Made by a program: the position numbers and the translations under genes. Positions 60,561 to 64,000 of a DNA stretch of 64,000 bases are shown piece after piece. Under the pieces are notes generated by a model that was not told the DNA's origin, did no database searches, and saw only the letters and a list, made by a program, of their open reading frames with translations. The DNA comes from Actinoplanes italicus (GTDB taxonomy: Bacteria > Actinomycetota > Actinomycetes > Mycobacteriales > Micromonosporaceae), in assembly GCF_003001815.1 (NCBI RefSeq), contig NZ_PVMZ01000001.1:310001-374000 (forward strand), written 5' to 3'. Numbering within the stretch: the first letter of the stretch is position 1; every line of letters begins with the position of its first letter.

Positions 60561-60791
60561 GTGCCGGAGCCCCGCTTCCTGCTGCTGTCCGACGTGGCGG
60601 CCGAGCTCAACGTGTCCGACTCGCAGGTCTATCACATGGTCCGCGGCGGCGAGCTGCCGGCAATCAAGATCGGCGGCCGTGGTCAGTGGCGTGTGGAGCG
60701 CGCCAAGCTGGAGGAATACATCGCGGGCAAGTATGCGGAGACCGCGGCCTGGGTTCGCGACAACCCGCTGTCGGACCGCGAGACGGATTGA
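60561..60791 (+). CDS. Small helix-turn-helix (excisionase-fold) DNA-binding protein
   Basis: 76 residues from GTG at 60561, AGGAGG upstream. [20 protein letters not shown], then [19 protein letters not shown], the BldC/MerR-type fold. This small protein is conserved near secA in actinobacteria, so it is a chromosomal regulator rather than a phage excisionase. Target unknown. Confidence 0.8.
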   Translation: MPEPRFLLLSDVAAELNVSDSQVYHMVRGGELPAIKIGGRGQWRVERAKLEEYIAGKYAETAAWVRDNPLSDRETD

Positions 60792-60910
60792 CCGGGTCGG
60801 CGGCTTTTGCGCCTCTTCCCGGATCGATGACCACCGCTTGTCGCCTCGTCCGACGCTGAGCCAGACTCGAAGCTATCGGAAGCAAACGTAGGCAAACGCA
60901 AGGATTGGCG

Positions 60911-61492
60911 GTGGCGATGCGCTCGACCCTCGAGGCCGCACCCACCGGGCCCCGGGCGGCGATCCGCCTGCGCCCGGTTCCCCGGTTCGAACCCCCCTAC
61001 GACGACGAGACGACGTCACAGCCCTGGGCCACGACGTCCCGGCAGCTCGCTCTGAACTGGCCGGCCGACGAGGGGCGGGAGCCGCCGGAGCCACCGGCGA
61101 CCGCGTCACCCGTCGTCGCCGGGGCCTCCGGTGACGCGAAACTGGCGGTCCGGCGATTCGTGCGTCTCTGCGTCGAGGTCCTCAACGGATTCCGGCCCGC
61201 CGCCCACCTCCGCCGGATGGCGCTGCCCGCCGGAGCGGCCGAAGTGGTGACCCAAGGGCTCGCGGGGGCGCGCCGAGCCGCCTCCCTCCGTGGCGGCATG
61301 AGCCGGGCCGGTGCTCGTCACCAGCGCCGGCCCACCCCGGTCGGCGTGATCGGCGTGAAGATCTGCGAGCCCCGATCCGGCGCTGTGGAGGTGGCGGTCA
61401 CCCTTGTCACCGGTGACCGGACGTGGGCCATGGCGTTCCGGCTGGAGCTGCACCAGCAGACCTGGGCCGCCACGGCGCTGCTGATCATCTGA
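60911..61492 (+). CDS. Rv3235-like conserved protein (DUF6459)
   Basis: 193 residues from GTG at 60911; AAGGA lies seven bases upstream, and ATG at 60917 and TTG at 60905 are alternatives. N-terminal Pro/Glu-rich disordered part, then VRRFVRLCVEVLNGFRPAAHL and VGVIGVKICEPRSGAVEVAV, WAMAFRLELHQQTWAATALLII, as in the Rv3235 group linked to secA. Function unknown. A repeat-rich gap separates it from secA, which converges. Confidence 0.7.
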   Translation: MAMRSTLEAAPTGPRAAIRLRPVPRFEPPYDDETTSQPWATTSRQLALNWPADEGREPPEPPATASPVVAGASGDAKLAVRRFVRLCVEVLNGFRPAAHLRRMALPAGAAEVVTQGLAGARRAASLRGGMSRAGARHQRRPTPVGVIGVKICEPRSGAVEVAVTLVTGDRTWAMAFRLELHQQTWAATALLII

Positions 61493-61606
61493 GACTCCCG
61501 GGGCGGCCGGCAGCGAACCAGGCGGCGGCCGTCCCGGGCACAATCACTGAGCGGCGGCCTGGGCCGCGTGGCCGCGTTCGCCGTAGCCCAGGCCCGCCGC
61601 AGCCCA

Positions 61607-61780
61607 GACAAGAGACCCGGCCCGGAAAGAGACCCGGGGCCCGGAAAGAGACCCGCGGCCCGAAAAGGGACCCGCGGCCCGGACAAGGCCCCGCGGCCCG
61701 GAAAGAGACCCGCGGCCCGGACAAGGCCCCGCGGCCCGGACAAGGCCCCGCGGCCCCGACAAGGCCCCGCGCCCCGGGAA
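61607..61780. repeat. GC-rich imperfect tandem repeat (18-20 bp units)
   Basis: About eight to nine units built on AGACCCGCGGCCCGGA and GGCCCCGCGGCCCGGACA, each with a CCGCGG palindrome, in the convergent gap before secA. The open frames through it (PGKRPAARK type) are chance. Slippage-prone; may form structure in the RNA of either gene. Confidence 0.7.
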
Positions 61781-61784
61781 CGAA

Positions 61785-61826
61785 ACGGCCCGCGCGATCC
61801 GGCCGGAGCCGGGCCGCGCGGGCCGT
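61785..61826 (-). terminator. Terminator hairpin after secA
   Basis: 12-bp perfect arms at 61785-61796 and 61815-61826, just downstream of the secA stop on the minus strand. Very GC-rich, no T-run. Confidence 0.55.
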
Positions 61827-61840
61827 GACGAGAGAGGGGA

Positions 61841-64000
61841 TCAGACCGCCCCAGGTGCTCCGTGGCAGCGCTTGTACTTCTTGCCCGAGCCGCAGTAGCA
61901 CGGCGCGTTACGCGACGGGCCGTTCGACTCCGACTGACCGGCGGACCGGTTCGACCGGGAGCCGGCACCGGTGTGGGCCGGGTTCGCCGGGATGGGCGAG
62001 CCGCCCGGGCCGATCGCGACCGGCGCCGAACCCTGCTGCTGGACCTGCGGGCCGCCGCTGCCGGCCTCACCGTCGATGGTCGGGGCGGTGTACTGCAGGT
62101 TCTGCGGGCGGCTCGGCGTGTTGAGGCCCTTGGCGTGCACCTCGACGCGCTCCGGCTCGTCGTCCGGCACCTCGCCGACCTTGGGCAGCTCGAAGGCCTG
62201 GCTCGGGTCCAGCGTGACGGTGGGCGCCTCCTCGACCTGGACCTCCAGGTTGAAGACGAGACCGACGGCCTCCTCCTTGATGCCCTCCATCATCTGGTTG
62301 AACATGTCGAAGCCCTCGCGCTGGTACTCGACCACCGGGTCGCGCTGCGCGTAGGCCCGCAGGGAGATGCCCTCCTGGAGGTAGTCCATCTCGTAGAGGT
62401 GCTCACGCCATTTGCGGTCGATGACCGACAGCAGAACCTGACGCTCCAGCTCACGCAGCGCCTCGGCGCCGAGCTCCTCCTCACGGGCCTGGTAGGCGGC
62501 CTGCGCGTCCTGCTTCAGCTGCTCCAGCAGGAACTCCTGGTCCACCGAGTTCCGCTCACCGCCGGACTCCTCGACGATGTCGTCGATGGTGAGGGTCAGC
62601 GGGAAGAGGCGCTTGAGGTTGGTCCACAGGTCGTCGAGGTCCCAGTCCTCGGCGAAGCCGTCGGCGGTCGCGGCCTGCACGTAGTCGGCCACCACGTCGT
62701 CGATCATGCTGGTGATCTGGTCGTGCATGTCCTCGCCGTCGAGCACGCGCTTGCGCTCGGCGTAGACGACCTGCCGCTGCTTGTTCATGACCTCGTCGTA
62801 CTTGAGGACGTTCTTGCGGATCTCCGCGTTCTGCGCCTCGATCTGGGTCTGCGCGTTGCGGATCTGCTTGCTCACCATCTTTGACTCGATGGGAACGTCC
62901 TCGGGGATGTTGAACCGCTCCATGACGGCCTCGACGGCGCCCGCCCGGAACCGCTTCATCAGGTCGTCCTGCAGCGACAGGTAGAACCGGGACTCACCCG
63001 GGTCGCCCTGCCGGCCGGAGCGGCCGCGGAGCTGGTTGTCGATGCGGCGGGAGTCGTGCCGCTCGGTGCCGAGCACGTAGAGACCACCGGCGGCCGTGAC
63101 CTCGGCGGCCTCCTGCTCGGTGGCCTCCTTGACCTGCGGGAGGATCTCCTCGAGAGCCTTCGCGTACTCCTCCGGGCTCTCGACCGGGTCGAGGCCGCGC
63201 TGGTGCAGCTCGGCCGCGGCGGTGAAGTCCGGGTTGCCGCCGAGCAGGATGTCGGTGCCACGACCGGCCATGTTGGTCGCGACGGTGACCGCACCCTTCC
63301 GGCCGGCCTGGGCGATGATCGTCGCCTCCTGCGCGTGGAACTTCGCGTTCAGCACGCTGTGCGGGATGCCACGACGGCGCAGCAGCGTGGAGAGGATCTC
63401 CGAGTTCTCCACCGAGACCGTGCCGACGAGGACCGGCTGGCCGGTCGCGTGCCGCTCGGCGATGTCCTCGATGACGGCGTTGAACTTGGCCTGCTCGGTC
63501 TTGTAGATGACGTCCGGGTGGTCGATCCGGATCATCGGGCGGTGCGTCGGGATGCTCACGACGCCGACCTTGTAGACGCTGTTGAACTCGCCGGCCTCGG
63601 TCTGCGCGGTACCGGTCATGCCGCCGAGCTTCTCGTAGAGGCGGAAGTAGTTCTGCAGGGTGACGGTCGCCAGGGTCTGGTTCTCCTGCTTGACCTCCAC
63701 CCCCTCCTTCGCCTCGATGGCCTGGTGCATGCCCTCGTTGTACCGGCGGCCGTGCAGGATGCGGCCGGTGAACTCGTCGACGATCAGGACCTCGCCCTCG
63801 GGGCTGACGATGTAGTCCTTGTCGCGCTTGTACAGCTCCTTGGCCTTGATGGCGTTGTTCAGGTAGCCGACCAGCGGGGTGTTCACCGACTCGTACAGGT
63901 TGTCGATGCCGATCCGGTCCTCGACCTTGCCGACGCCGCGCTCGGTGACCGCGATGGTCCGCTTGGCGACGTCGACCTCGTAGTCGCCCTCGCCGTCCTT
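61841..64000 (-). CDS. secA: Preprotein translocase ATPase SecA (C-terminal part; start off the right edge)
   Basis: The frame is open from base 64000 to a stop at 61841 (719 codons seen). SecA motors proteins through SecYEG. Visible parts: [102 protein letters not shown] (in parts), and the C-terminal SEC-C zinc motif [17 protein letters not shown]. Length and order are normal. The N-terminal nucleotide-binding domain is outside the window. Confidence 0.97.
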   Translation of the reverse strand, partial: KDGEGDYEVDVAKRTIAVTERGVGKVEDRIGIDNLYESVNTPLVGYLNNAIKAKELYKRDKDYIVSPEGEVLIVDEFTGRILHGRRYNEGMHQAIEAKEGVEVKQENQTLATVTLQNYFRLYEKLGGMTGTAQTEAGEFNSVYKVGVVSIPTHRPMIRIDHPDVIYKTEQAKFNAVIEDIAERHATGQPVLVGTVSVENSEILSTLLRRRGIPHSVLNAKFHAQEATIIAQAGRKGAVTVATNMAGRGTDILLGGNPDFTAAAELHQRGLDPVESPEEYAKALEEILPQVKEATEQEAAEVTAAGGLYVLGTERHDSRRIDNQLRGRSGRQGDPGESRFYLSLQDDLMKRFRAGAVEAVMERFNIPEDVPIESKMVSKQIRNAQTQIEAQNAEIRKNVLKYDEVMNKQRQVVYAERKRVLDGEDMHDQITSMIDDVVADYVQAATADGFAEDWDLDDLWTNLKRLFPLTLTIDDIVEESGGERNSVDQEFLLEQLKQDAQAAYQAREEELGAEALRELERQVLLSVIDRKWREHLYEMDYLQEGISLRAYAQRDPVVEYQREGFDMFNQMMEGIKEEAVGLVFNLEVQVEEAPTVTLDPSQAFELPKVGEVPDDEPERVEVHAKGLNTPSRPQNLQYTAPTIDGEAGSGGPQVQQQGSAPVAIGPGGSPIPANPAHTGAGSRSNRSAGQSESNGPSRNAPCYCGSGKKYKRCHGAPGAV

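Noticed and set aside
60980..61000. GGTTCGAA word like a tRNA T-loop
   Set aside because: It lies inside the Rv3235-like coding frame and no acceptor or anticodon stems surround it.

Overview
The window is high-GC DNA from an actinobacterium, most likely Micromonosporaceae (Actinoplanes/Micromonospora-like). This is inferred from the housekeeping block at the right end (smpB, an M23 peptidase, ftsX, ftsE, prfB, a small HTH protein, an Rv3235-like protein, secA), the mycothiol-type cysteine ligase fold, the CBM2-bearing secreted enzymes and frequent GTG/TTG starts. No database search was possible; names rest on motifs read from the sequence.

Positions 1-1120 hold the start of a phage portal gene and a DUF1360 membrane protein on the minus strand. 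From about 1820 to 16228 lies a sulfur (sulfide/persulfide) detoxification island. It contains a DsrE-family relic, a type II sulfide:quinone oxidoreductase, three MBL-fold persulfide dioxygenase/rhodanese fusions, five further rhodanese proteins (two with a DUF2892 tail), two TauE/SafE exporters, a GntR regulator, an isoprenylcysteine-methyltransferase-like membrane protein, an MshC-like cysteine ligase, a second-type lgt and a CstR-like persulfide sensor. Three near-identical palindromes (ATACCCC-NN-GGGGTAT) suggest a CstR regulon. A CtaG/DUF2243 pair follows (16327-17792).

Positions 18543-21916 hold a compact plus-strand cluster: a long palindrome, a CxxC mini-protein, an unknown protein, a radical SAM protein, a 55-residue peptide with one Cys near its C-terminus, an APH-fold kinase and an unknown protein. 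It looks like a RiPP system and I could not assign it to a known class. Positions 21897-39950 are mobile: ParB-like proteins, terminase small and large subunits, a phage tRNA-Gly (anticodon ACC), an excisionase-like HTH, an HTH-ImmA protein with an overlapping partner, a decayed integrase, a 1380-residue STAND/NACHT-like NTPase with C-terminal membrane segments, and an intact tyrosine integrase beside tRNA-Ala(GGC). The terminase and portal genes are separated by about 24 kb of cargo, so the prophage is split, rearranged or a remnant.

Positions 40112-48644 are ordinary chromosome: YqgE, MTA phosphorylase, a secreted CBM2 esterase, a transglycosylase-like protein, a large carboxypeptidase-regulatory-repeat protein, a decayed histidine phosphatase and a PHP phosphatase. 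A second small element (about 48760-52027) sits at the 3' end of the tmRNA gene. It has a YoeB toxin, a beheaded antitoxin, a beheaded FtsK-like translocase and a serine recombinase whose last codons are read from the tmRNA antisense strand. The rest (52027-64000) is conserved core: ssrA, smpB, ftsEX, prfB, a PadR regulator and secA.
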